64,000 bases of DNA, from positions 1 to 64,000 of the forward strand of contig CANJIV010000005.1 of assembly GCA_947474595.1 (NCBI GenBank), written 5' to 3'. Source of the DNA: Solirubrobacterales bacterium. Its GTDB lineage: Bacteria; Actinomycetota; Thermoleophilia; Solirubrobacterales; Solirubrobacteraceae. Positions 40,723 through 51,249 of the stretch are shown piece after piece (within the stretch, counting starts at the first letter, position 1; every line of letters starts with the position of its first letter). The translations under genes and the position numbers were made by a program. The notes below the pieces were generated by a model. It made no database searches, was not told where the DNA came from, and saw only the letters and a program-made list of their open reading frames with translations.

Positions 40723-42399
40723 GTGCTTCGCGAACTACGAGTTGAGAATCTTCTATTGATAGAGCAGGCGCAGCTAAGGCTGGCGCCTGGTCTCAACGTC
40801 CTAACGGGCGAGACCGGTGCCGGTAAAACGGTTCTAGCCCACGCACTAGACCTCCTTCTTGGTGGGAAGGCAAAGCAATCAATAGTTCGACCTGGTGCCG
40901 CCGAGGCCTATGTGGAAGGAGTCTTCGATCTTCCAGACCAGCTACGCGACGAACTCGCCGACCGCTTAGCCCCTGACGCGACAGAGCTCATTCTGGCGCG
41001 GCGAGTAACCGCCGAAGGTCGAACCAAGGCATACCTCAACGGCCGCTCGGCGACAGTAGCCGACCTCTCAACTATCGGCGGATCATTGATCGCTTTTTAC
41101 GGCCAACATGAGCACCGTAAGTTGACCCTAGCGTCAGCACAGCTTGAGATCCTTGACGACGCATGTGGACCAGAGCAACGTGACCGACGCGCCCTTTTTG
41201 GAACTCAATGGAGCGCGCTACGAGCAATCGAAGACTCTCTGATAGCTCTACGTGAGAGCGCCAGCACGCGAGAGCGAGACCTAGGTCTTCTTGACTATGA
41301 GTTAGCGGAGATTGATGAGGTTAGCCCCAGCGAAGACGAGGAGACATCGCTCGGCGCCGAGCGCGACAGGCTGCGCAACCTCGACGGACTACGACGCGCC
41401 GCCCAAGTGGGGGTTGAGGCACTGCTCGGTGATTCTGGCGCCACGAGTGTTACGACACTCCTAGCTACGGCCGCCAGCGAAGCTGAGGCTGTCGTCGGCG
41501 CTGATTCGCGCCTCGACGAGCTGGCGGCGCGTCTGGTTGCCGCACGATATGAAGCCGAAGATATCGGCGCAGACCTACGTCGCTACGGAGAGGAGATCGA
41601 GGCTGTCCCAGGGCGCCTCGAAGAGGTGCAAGAGCGGCTGGCCTCGATCGAGAGTCTCAAGCGTAAGCACGGGGGCTCGGTGGCCTCGGTGCTCGAGCAT
41701 GCGCGGGTTTGTCGCGAGCGTCGCGACGTACTAAGTGGGGCAGAGATCGCCTTGGGCTCGGCTAGCGCCGAGCTAGAGGCAGCCGCTTCAGAGCTCGAAA
41801 TCACGGCCAAGCTACTAACCGACGCTCGCAGATCCGCTGCGCCAATTCTCGCTCAGGGCGTACGCGAACGTCTTGCAGAGCTCGCGATGCAAAGCGCTCA
41901 GTTTGAAGTCGCTCTAATCCCGCGCAGTGAACGCGGTCCAAGTGGCGACGAGAGTGTCGAGTTCCGCATCGCCCCCAACCCCGGCGTTCCTGCCGGGCCA
42001 CTTCGGGAGGTCGGCTCCGGCGGGGAGCTGTCGCGTGTGATGTTGGCGCTGACGGGGGTGGCGGCTGACGCAGGCGGCTCGCGCTCGGATGCATCCCTAC
42101 TCGTCTTCGATGAGATCGATGCTGGCATCGGTGGGCACACAGCCCGCGCGGTCGGCGAACGCTTGCGCTCGCTATCGAGTGGACGTCAACTCCTCTGTAT
42201 TACCCACCTGCCCCAAGTAGCGTCGCTGGCTGAACGCCACTTTAGGATCGCTAAAGACACCACGCAGTCGCTGGCGACGGCGACCGTTGAGACCCTCAAC
42301 AAGGCCGAGTTGGTTAGTGAGTTGGTGAGGATGCTCGGCGCGGACGAAACAGACCGCGCCGCGCGTCTCCACGCTCAAGAACTTCTCAAGGCCGCATGA
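40723..42399 (+). CDS. recN: DNA repair protein RecN
   Basis: SMC-like ATPase acting at double-strand breaks; 558 residues. Walker A is GETGAGKT at residues 29-36. Long Ala/Glu/Arg-rich coiled coils occupy about residues 160-370. The signature region lies in VGSGGELSRVMLAL and Walker B in LLVFDEIDAGIGGHTA, followed by the ITHLPQVA switch His. Start GTG at 40723. The 184-base gap before it has no clear SOS box. The recN-steA order repeats that of Mycobacterium. Confidence 0.94.
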   Translation: MLRELRVENLLLIEQAQLRLAPGLNVLTGETGAGKTVLAHALDLLLGGKAKQSIVRPGAAEAYVEGVFDLPDQLRDELADRLAPDATELILARRVTAEGRTKAYLNGRSATVADLSTIGGSLIAFYGQHEHRKLTLASAQLEILDDACGPEQRDRRALFGTQWSALRAIEDSLIALRESASTRERDLGLLDYELAEIDEVSPSEDEETSLGAERDRLRNLDGLRRAAQVGVEALLGDSGATSVTTLLATAASEAEAVVGADSRLDELAARLVAARYEAEDIGADLRRYGEEIEAVPGRLEEVQERLASIESLKRKHGGSVASVLEHARVCRERRDVLSGAEIALGSASAELEAAASELEITAKLLTDARRSAAPILAQGVRERLAELAMQSAQFEVALIPRSERGPSGDESVEFRIAPNPGVPAGPLREVGSGGELSRVMLALTGVAADAGGSRSDASLLVFDEIDAGIGGHTARAVGERLRSLSSGRQLLCITHLPQVASLAERHFRIAKDTTQSLATATVETLNKAELVSELVRMLGADETDRAARLHAQELLKAA

Positions 42400-42416
42400 C
42401 GCACTAAACTCGTCGC

Positions 42417-43598
42417 GTGGCCTCTCGGACTAATCCCGAGGATGCGGCGATGACCGACGTTGCCCCAGCTGGCGAGGTCAGTGGCATTGCTCGTCTGGGG
42501 AAACGGACTAAGCATCTCGTCAAGCGGCTAAAGCCGGGGGACGTAGCGATCATCGACCACCTCGACCTTGACCGTGTCTCTGGCGAAGACCTCGTAGGCT
42601 GCGGCGTGACGGCCGTGATCAACTGCCAGCCGTCATCGGGTGGCAGCTATCCCAACGCCGGGCCCTTGCTGCTCATTGAGGCCGGGATCGTCTTGGTTGA
42701 TGTTCCTGACGACGCGATCTTTAAGATCTTGCGGGACGGCGATGCTGTTTCAGTGCGCGGAGGCGACATCCTACGCAACGGCCAAGTAATCGCCTCCGGG
42801 GAGGCCCAGGACCCCGCGGTAGTACGTGCTCAAAACGACCAACGGCGCCAAGATATCGGAGAGGCGCTAGAAGCCTTCGCACAGAACACCGTCGAACACA
42901 TGGTCCAAGAGCGCGACTTCCTTGCTGGCCGTTTTGACTTGCCACAGTTCACGACCGATTTCCGCGATCAAGCGGCCCTAGTCGTCGTCCGCGGAGTAGA
43001 CCACCAGCGGGATATTAAGGCCCTGCGCTCTTACATCCGAGATGTGAAGCCCGTGCTCGTGGGGGTTGACGGTGGCGCGAATGCTCTTATTGAACAGGGC
43101 TTTAAGCCCGACATGATCGTCGGCGACATGGACTCGGCATCAGAGTCAACACTGCGGTGTGGAGCCGAACTAGTCGTGCATGCGTACACCGACGGCAGAG
43201 CGCCTGGGCGTGAGCTTCTAGACCAACTCGGGCTGCCGTACAAAACAGTGCGAGCACCGGCAACCAGCGAAGACGTTGCGATGTTAATTGCAGCCGAAAA
43301 GGGTGCGACTCTGATCGTTGCTGTCGGCTCACACTTCAACCTCGTTGAGTTCCTTGACAAGGCGCGCCGGGGAATGTCGTCGACTTTTCTGACACGGCTG
43401 CGAATCGGCGAAATCCTCGTTGACGCCAAAGGCGTTAGCCGTCTTTACCGTCCCCGCCCAGGAGTAGCCCCGTTAATGCTCGTGATCGGAACAGGGCTGC
43501 TGACCCTCTTCGCTGTGATCTGGACGACGCCCGGATTACACGATCTAGCCGAACTGATGTGGCTCAAGCTGCGCGTACTTCTCGGCCTGGGCGTCTAA
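42417..43598 (+). CDS. steA: SteA-like cytokinetic ring protein (thiamin pyrophosphokinase-like fold)
   Basis: A 393-residue protein. The first 200 residues include GVTAVINCQPSSGGSYPNAGP. The middle resembles a thiamin-pyrophosphokinase catalytic domain (VDGGANALIEQG, DMIVGDMDSAS). Near the end a single helix (about residues 350-370) and a short tail suggest a C-terminal anchor. In Corynebacterium SteA works with SteB in daughter-cell separation; Rv1697 is the mycobacterial equivalent. Context (recN upstream, mctB/steB downstream) supports this firmly. Start GTG at 42417; an ATG at 42450 is also possible. Confidence 0.85.
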   Translation: MASRTNPEDAAMTDVAPAGEVSGIARLGKRTKHLVKRLKPGDVAIIDHLDLDRVSGEDLVGCGVTAVINCQPSSGGSYPNAGPLLLIEAGIVLVDVPDDAIFKILRDGDAVSVRGGDILRNGQVIASGEAQDPAVVRAQNDQRRQDIGEALEAFAQNTVEHMVQERDFLAGRFDLPQFTTDFRDQAALVVVRGVDHQRDIKALRSYIRDVKPVLVGVDGGANALIEQGFKPDMIVGDMDSASESTLRCGAELVVHAYTDGRAPGRELLDQLGLPYKTVRAPATSEDVAMLIAAEKGATLIVAVGSHFNLVEFLDKARRGMSSTFLTRLRIGEILVDAKGVSRLYRPRPGVAPLMLVIGTGLLTLFAVIWTTPGLHDLAELMWLKLRVLLGLGV

Positions 43599-43646
43599 TC
43601 TCTCCAACGGGTACAACCCAAAAAACAATCACCTTGACCATAAAAT

Positions 43647-44603
43647 ATGTTTGACTTCCGCTACCACGCCCTCTCTATCGCATCGATCTTCCTAGCCCTG
43701 ACGATCGGTCTGCTGCTTGGTATTGCTGTGGGAGACGCCGGATTGGTCTCTAGCGCCGGCAACGATGTACGCAAGTCGCTGCGTGCCGACGTCGATCAAG
43801 CTCGAGGAGACAGCGCGCGTCTGCGCACTGAGCTACGCCAGAGAGAACGCTTCGAGACCGACCTTTACCCCCTGCTCGTGGGCGATCGACTTACCGGACG
43901 TAGAGTTGCGCTGATAGGGCTTGGCGGCCTCGACGACGGGACAATCCGCTATGTCCGTGAGGCGCTCCAGGACAGCGGCGGGCGTCTCGCCGGTGTTGCT
44001 GTCATCCGCCAACCCATTCCTGCGGCGGCAGTCCCACTTGAAGTCGCCCTGCCGGGAGTTGGTGGATCGACTACTACGCCTACTACGCCTACTACGCCTA
44101 CGACCCCTACGACCCCCGCGACGCCGACGACTCCGACCACTCCCGCAAAGCCGCCACCGGCCCCTATCCTGAGTGATGTAGAACTGGCCGAAAGTTTCGG
44201 CGAACAGGTCGGCGAAGCCCTGATCAGCGGCGGCCCACTGCTACTAAAAGCCCAGAGAGACCTATTGGAATCCTCCAGCGGCGCGAGGAGTGGCTTTGAT
44301 GCCGTGATCATCGTTCGCCAGCCATACAAGGGCGAAGCGACCCAGATAGCCATAACCGACGCCTTCGATGATGGTCTCCTGATTGGATTGACTGCAATCG
44401 GAACCCCTGTTGTGGGTGTCGAGCAGACGACAACCAAGCCAACTCAAATCCCGTGGTACACCGCACACAAACTCGCTAGCGTTGACAACATTGACCAGTT
44501 CCCAGGTCGCGTGGCCCTAGTCTTCACGCTCGGTGGCGCGAGCGGAGCCTACGGAGTCAAGAGCACCGCTCAAGGTCTCCTGCCCAAGGCAGCTGGCGGC
44601 TAG
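43647..44603 (+). CDS. mctB: MctB/SteB family protein with Thr-Pro repeat linker
   Basis: 318 residues. It begins FDFRYHALSIASIFLALTIG, one membrane helix close to the N-terminus, then a coiled coil (about 35-75) and an extracytoplasmic domain. A Thr-Thr-Pro linker of about 30 residues (near 140-170) splits that domain. Family members are named copper transporter MctB in Mycobacterium (Rv1698) and SteB in Corynebacterium, where the partner is SteA. Adjacency to steA favours the cell-separation role. The repeat linker is not part of the family core as I know it. Confidence 0.85.
   Translation: MFDFRYHALSIASIFLALTIGLLLGIAVGDAGLVSSAGNDVRKSLRADVDQARGDSARLRTELRQRERFETDLYPLLVGDRLTGRRVALIGLGGLDDGTIRYVREALQDSGGRLAGVAVIRQPIPAAAVPLEVALPGVGGSTTTPTTPTTPTTPTTPATPTTPTTPAKPPPAPILSDVELAESFGEQVGEALISGGPLLLKAQRDLLESSSGARSGFDAVIIVRQPYKGEATQIAITDAFDDGLLIGLTAIGTPVVGVEQTTTKPTQIPWYTAHKLASVDNIDQFPGRVALVFTLGGASGAYGVKSTAQGLLPKAAGG
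44073..44144 (+). repeat. Nine-base tandem repeat coding Thr-Thr-Pro in mctB
   Basis: Eight in-frame 9-base units. The first three are identical ACTACGCCT and later ones drift to ACGACCCCT and similar. They form the flexible linker of the MctB-like protein. Confidence 0.88.
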
Positions 44604-44651
44604 TTGCTAAAGACCAACCTTGCCGTGGTGGTCGTCAGCTAGGGTGCTTGA

Positions 44652-47214
<2,563 letters not shown>

Positions 47215-47257
47215 CCGTGATTGACGTCGGTCGATCTGACGCTATTTCGATCCGCTG

Positions 47258-48274
47258 ATGCTCAAGCTTCGACTTGGAGTAGTCGTCGACGCCGGTCCCG
47301 AGACCGACGGGTTTCAACGACTGGCGGTTGAGGTAGCAGCCCAGCAGCGCCAAGCCTTGGCCGACACGAAACTAGTTGGGCGATGCGCAGTGGGGGATGA
47401 GGTCGTGGTTAACACAGAGGCCCAAGACCTAGGCTTGGGATCGGGCGGCTTCGATCTTGTCCACGTAAATCTCACACGCGGTCTAGATGGAGAGGGCCTT
47501 CCTGGCGCTCACGTGATGAAGCTCAACTACACCAGCCTTCAACACGCCGTTATCCCAGTTGAAGGCGAGGGACTAAAGGTGCCCCTAAACGCTCCCGTAG
47601 GGGTTTTTGGCCTGCACGGACAGTTAGCTCCAGTGGCCTGGGCGTTCGGACAAGCGACCGGCTCTAAGGGCAGGATGGGCTACATACAAACGACAGGTGG
47701 CGCCCTCTCTGGAGGGTTCTCAATGGTCGTCGGCCAGCTACGCCAGCTCGACCTTCTAGCTGGCCACCTAACTGCAGGCCAAGCCTTCGGCGGTGAGGGT
47801 GAGGCGATCACAACGATCGGCGCAATCCACCACGCAATCGTTGATTTGGGATGGGATGTGGCGCTCTGTGGACCCGGACCCGGGATCTTAGGATCAGCCT
47901 CCACCTTGGGCCACGGAGGGATGATCGCGCTCGACAGCGTCCATGCCGCGCTCTCTTTGGGGGCTCCGACACTTCTCGTAGCGCGTATGTCCAGCGGCGA
48001 CCCGCGCCCTCGCCACCACGGCCTTTCACACCACACCCAGAGCGTTCTTGACCTCGCCTTAGCCCCGGTAACTGTCGCGCTCGCCCAAGGCTTTGAAGCC
48101 ACCCTCCCAGATCGTCACTCCAAGGAGGTCGTTACCGTTGACCTCGCTGGCTACGAAGCCAGCGGCCTGCCTGCCACGACTATGGGGCGCACGATCGTCG
48201 AGGACCCGGCGTTCTTCAGCGCCGCCCTCGCTGCCGGAGTAGTGCTTGGAGACCTGGCCACAAGCGGCCAGTAG
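47258..48274 (+). CDS. DUF3866 family protein
   Basis: A 338-residue soluble protein. Recognised by GLKVPLNAPVGVFGLHGQLAP, GRMGYIQTTGGAL and MSSGDPRPRHHGLSHHT, which are characteristic of the actinobacterial DUF3866 family. It is glycine-rich with no membrane segment. Biochemical function is unknown. It lies between pyrG and xerD, a setting it often has in actinobacteria, where it may just be part of a housekeeping cluster. Confidence 0.8.
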   Translation: MLKLRLGVVVDAGPETDGFQRLAVEVAAQQRQALADTKLVGRCAVGDEVVVNTEAQDLGLGSGGFDLVHVNLTRGLDGEGLPGAHVMKLNYTSLQHAVIPVEGEGLKVPLNAPVGVFGLHGQLAPVAWAFGQATGSKGRMGYIQTTGGALSGGFSMVVGQLRQLDLLAGHLTAGQAFGGEGEAITTIGAIHHAIVDLGWDVALCGPGPGILGSASTLGHGGMIALDSVHAALSLGAPTLLVARMSSGDPRPRHHGLSHHTQSVLDLALAPVTVALAQGFEATLPDRHSKEVVTVDLAGYEASGLPATTMGRTIVEDPAFFSAALAAGVVLGDLATSGQ

Positions 48275-48346
48275 AGCCCTGCAGAGCCTGAACGGGGCCT
48301 TGCAGCGCTAGGAGAACCCAGCGGCGATCCGAAACTAATAGGACCT

Positions 48347-49324
48347 ATGCCAACGGCACTGAACTCCCGTGGCGGACTTGTCGAAGCTCCCCAAAGCCCT
48401 CGGGGGCGGATCTTCACCGAGTTTGTTCTCGACTTCTTGGCCTATCTCGAGCTTGAGAGAGGCCTGTCTCGCAACACTCTCGACGCGTACCGCAACGACC
48501 TCTCCCAGTTCGGCCAATATCTGACCAACCACGACCTCGACGTCCTGAAGGTGACCCACTCACAGCTCGCATCCTTCGTTAGCACCCTCTCTGATGGCGA
48601 TCGAGATCGGCCTGGGGTTAGCGGCGCTACCGTCGCGCGCAAGGTCGCCTGCCTACGCTCCTTCTACCGTCACCTTCGACGCGAGGAACTCCTCGCTCAC
48701 GATCCAACAGCAGACCTGCGCTCGCCAAAAAAGAGCCGCAAGCTTCCCCAAGTGCTCAACCGCCCAGAGGTAACAGCCTTGCTAATGCAGCCGTCCGGGA
48801 CAGAGCCGCAAGCGCTTCGCGATCGGGCACTACTGGAGCTAATGTATGCCTGCGGCCTGCGCGCATCAGAGGCGATCGGGCTCGAGGTGAGCGACGTTGA
48901 TCTTGAGATCGGAGTCCTCAAGACGCGCGGGAAGGGCAATAAGGAGCGCATCGTGCCGGTCGGTCGCCAAGCGGTCTCTGCTGTCGCCGTCTACCTCCAA
49001 CGCGGCCGCCCTCAGCTGGTCGGTCTCAAGGTCCAAAGTCACCTCTTCGTCAACCTGAGAGGGTCTGGTCTTACCCGCCAAGGCCTGTACAAGATTATTC
49101 AGGGTCACGCTAGGAGCGCAGGACTAGAAGACAAGATGAGTCCTCACACGCTTCGCCATACATTCGCCACCCACCTACTAGCGGGCGGCTGCGACCTTCG
49201 AGCAGTACAAGAGATGCTCGGACATGCAGATATCGCCACCACCCAGATTTACACACATCTTTCAGCTGAGCGCCTCAAAGACGTCTACTTCAAAGCCCAT
49301 CCGCGAGCCTCCGGCTCCGGGTAG
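48347..49324 (+). CDS. xerD: Tyrosine recombinase XerD
   Basis: Chromosome-dimer resolution at dif with XerC. 325 residues. The N-terminal core-binding domain includes LERGLSRNTLDAYRNDLSQF. The catalytic residues are seen in order: Arg in GLRASEAIGL, Lys in TRGKGNKER, His-x-x-Arg in SPHTLRHTFATHLL, His in MLGHADIATTQ, and the Tyr nucleophile in IYTHLS. Location among housekeeping genes, and no flanking att-like repeats, point to XerD rather than a phage integrase. A leader of about 30 residues precedes the usual start. Confidence 0.92.
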   Translation: MPTALNSRGGLVEAPQSPRGRIFTEFVLDFLAYLELERGLSRNTLDAYRNDLSQFGQYLTNHDLDVLKVTHSQLASFVSTLSDGDRDRPGVSGATVARKVACLRSFYRHLRREELLAHDPTADLRSPKKSRKLPQVLNRPEVTALLMQPSGTEPQALRDRALLELMYACGLRASEAIGLEVSDVDLEIGVLKTRGKGNKERIVPVGRQAVSAVAVYLQRGRPQLVGLKVQSHLFVNLRGSGLTRQGLYKIIQGHARSAGLEDKMSPHTLRHTFATHLLAGGCDLRAVQEMLGHADIATTQIYTHLSAERLKDVYFKAHPRASGSG

Positions 49325-49355
49325 GCGCTCGCCCCAGCTTGCCATACTCGTCAGT

Positions 49356-50213
49356 GTGCCTGAACTACCTGAGGTCGAGACTATCCGTCGTCAGCTGGCC
49401 CCAAAGCTAGAGGGCCGCACCCTAGAGTCACTAGAGATATTAGATCCGCGCTGGTGCTCGCCTCTGTCGACATCAGAGACCGCCAACGCAGTGATCGGTC
49501 GCCGCATCACAACCCTCTCGCGGCGAGGCAAGTACTTCATTGTTGAGCTCTCAGACGAGGTATTCCTAATCGTCCATCTACGGATGACTGGGACGCTGCT
49601 GTATGACCCAGTGCTACCAGTCCCACACTCTCGCGTTCGCTTCACCCTCGACGACGGGAATGTCCTGCTCTTTGTCGATCCGAGAAGATTCGGTACCGGC
49701 CAGCTCGTCTTTGGTCTGCGCTCGCTCGAGGACTTCTTTAAACGCCGTCTTGGAGTGGAGCCATTTGATCGGGGCTTCACCCAAGAGCACCTCCGTGCGA
49801 TCACCGATACCTCCCGCTCGCCGATCAAGCCGTTCTTGCTTGACCAACACCGCATAGCTGGGATCGGGAACATCTACGCCGATGAGGCTCTATTTCGGGC
49901 GCGCATTCATCCGCTGCGCCCGGCCAACCGCTTAACTTTCTCTCAAGTCAGGGTGCTCCACCAAGCGGTCATCGACTCGTTGCAAGCTGGGATCGACGCC
50001 AACGGGGCCACGATCGACGACTTCCGTGGGATAGACGGCGCTCGCGGCTCGTTTCAGAACGAGTTTCTGATTCACAGGCGAGAGGGCCAGCCGTGTCTTG
50101 AGTGTGCAACAACGGTGATCAAGATGACCGTTGGAGGCCGCGGGACCTACGTCTGCGAGAGCTGCCAAACGCGGCCGCGTGCTAAGCGTCTGAGTCCGCG
50201 AGCAGCTCGCTGA
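49356..50213 (+). CDS. mutM: Formamidopyrimidine-DNA glycosylase
   Basis: Removes oxidised purines (8-oxoG, Fapy) and nicks the strand. 285 residues. The mature N-terminus PELPEVETIRRQL puts the catalytic Pro2 and Glu3 in place, which fixes GTG 49356 as the start although the frame opens at 49224 inside xerD. Lys in SRRGKYF is present, as are the helix-hairpin IAGIGNIYADEALFRARIHP and the C-terminal zinc finger (CLEC, then CESC). The 3' end overlaps the convergent glutaredoxin gene by 32 bases. Confidence 0.94.
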   Translation: MPELPEVETIRRQLAPKLEGRTLESLEILDPRWCSPLSTSETANAVIGRRITTLSRRGKYFIVELSDEVFLIVHLRMTGTLLYDPVLPVPHSRVRFTLDDGNVLLFVDPRRFGTGQLVFGLRSLEDFFKRRLGVEPFDRGFTQEHLRAITDTSRSPIKPFLLDQHRIAGIGNIYADEALFRARIHPLRPANRLTFSQVRVLHQAVIDSLQAGIDANGATIDDFRGIDGARGSFQNEFLIHRREGQPCLECATTVIKMTVGGRGTYVCESCQTRPRAKRLSPRAAR

Positions 50214-50445
50214 GTCGACCAGAGCTATCGGCCGCTGCGAGAGCGTCGTATCCACCGATCGTGCGGTCGTCAATCATGATCTGGGGGAAGGTCATGAGTC
50301 CGGTCAGAGCCACCAAAGCGGCCCGACCGTCCGGGTCGCTTGCCAGATTGATCTCTTCGTATGGAATTCCGCGCGCATCCAGCAGCGCCTTTGCGCGCGA
50401 GCAGTAAGGACACGGATGGGTCGTATAGACGGTGACTGAACTCAT
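50182..50445 (-). CDS. Glutaredoxin
   Basis: An 87-residue thiol oxidoreductase with active site TTHPCPYCSRAK (CPYC) near residue 13, TFPQIMIDDRTIGG near 52, and the closing GYDALAAAD segment. Electron donors in actinobacteria may be mycothiol- or NrdH-type systems; the CPYC form fits a classical glutaredoxin or mycoredoxin relative. The ATG at 50445 starts directly before VTVYTTHPC; the open frame runs further upstream into recO. Confidence 0.85.
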   Translation of the reverse strand: MSSVTVYTTHPCPYCSRAKALLDARGIPYEEINLASDPDGRAALVALTGLMTFPQIMIDDRTIGGYDALAAADSSGRLSELLADSDA

Positions 50446-50503
50446 GAACTCAAAAGATAGCAACGCCAGGCGCGGGTGCTCTGCACCGAAAGGCGCTACG
50501 TAG

Positions 50504-51226
50504 ATGGCTGGCACACTTAAGACCGAAGCGATAGTCCTGCGCTCCTTGCGCTACTCAGAGGCAGATCGCATCCTCCACGTCTACACCCCTTCGCTTGGAC
50601 GTCTCGGAGCGATCGCCAAAGGAGTAAGAAAGAGCAATAGTCGCTTCGGAGGAAGATTAGAGCCGTTTTTTCGCCTCCATCTCGTTCTCTACGAAGGGCG
50701 CGGTGAGCTATTTACGGTCACCGGCGCCGAGACCATCAGTGGATACCCACGCCTGCGCGAACATGCCGCAACACTCGATAGCGCTGCCCGTGCCTGCGAT
50801 GCGGTCAGCAGGCTCTTTGAGGCCGGCGACGCTAACCCCGCCGTTTACAACCTGCTGACCAGCCAGCTTGCGCTTCTGGATTCGACGCCAGAGATGGCCA
50901 CTCACGCAAATCAGCTTGCCTTTCGACTCAAACTACTCCTCGCATCCGGACACGCACCTCATCTTGCTGCCTGCGCCAGCTGCGGCGAACACGAGGGGTT
51001 AACCGGGTACTCGGGTGCCGCCGGAGGGGTTGTCTGCTCCTCCTGCGAAGCGTCTTCGTTCTCCTTTGACCAGGAGGCCCACGCGTTTCTCACTCAGGCG
51101 CTCGCCCTACCCTTAGCCCAGACACCTCAAGCCTCGCAGCGAGCACTCAGTCAGGCCGAGCGCGCAATCTCAGAGACACTTGAGCACCATGCCCAGGTCC
51201 GCTGGCGCCCCGCTGTGATTCGCTAG
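50504..51226 (+). CDS. recO: DNA repair protein RecO
   Basis: Loads RecA with RecR in gap repair and anneals strands. 240 residues. The N-terminal OB fold has ETEAIVLRS-like TEAIVLRSLRYSEADRI and GRLGAIAKGVRKSNSRFGG. A helical domain follows with a zinc knuckle (CASCGE near residue 155, CSSCE near 180). All normal. It is preceded by the divergent glutaredoxin and followed by ppdK at 23 bases. Confidence 0.93.
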   Translation: MAGTLKTEAIVLRSLRYSEADRILHVYTPSLGRLGAIAKGVRKSNSRFGGRLEPFFRLHLVLYEGRGELFTVTGAETISGYPRLREHAATLDSAARACDAVSRLFEAGDANPAVYNLLTSQLALLDSTPEMATHANQLAFRLKLLLASGHAPHLAACASCGEHEGLTGYSGAAGGVVCSSCEASSFSFDQEAHAFLTQALALPLAQTPQASQRALSQAERAISETLEHHAQVRWRPAVIR

Positions 51227-51249
51227 TGCTTGGCGGATAGGATCCGACC

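Noticed and set aside
40725-40742. LexA-type box (GAAC...GTT) at the start of recN
   Set aside because: The two half-sites have the wrong spacing and lie inside the coding sequence.
48347-49324. Phage integrase / island boundary
   Set aside because: The recombinase is XerD-like and lies in a conserved housekeeping cluster with no flanking att repeats.
49224-49355. 44-codon N-terminal extension of MutM
   Set aside because: The catalytic Pro must be residue 2, which fixes GTG 49356 as the start.
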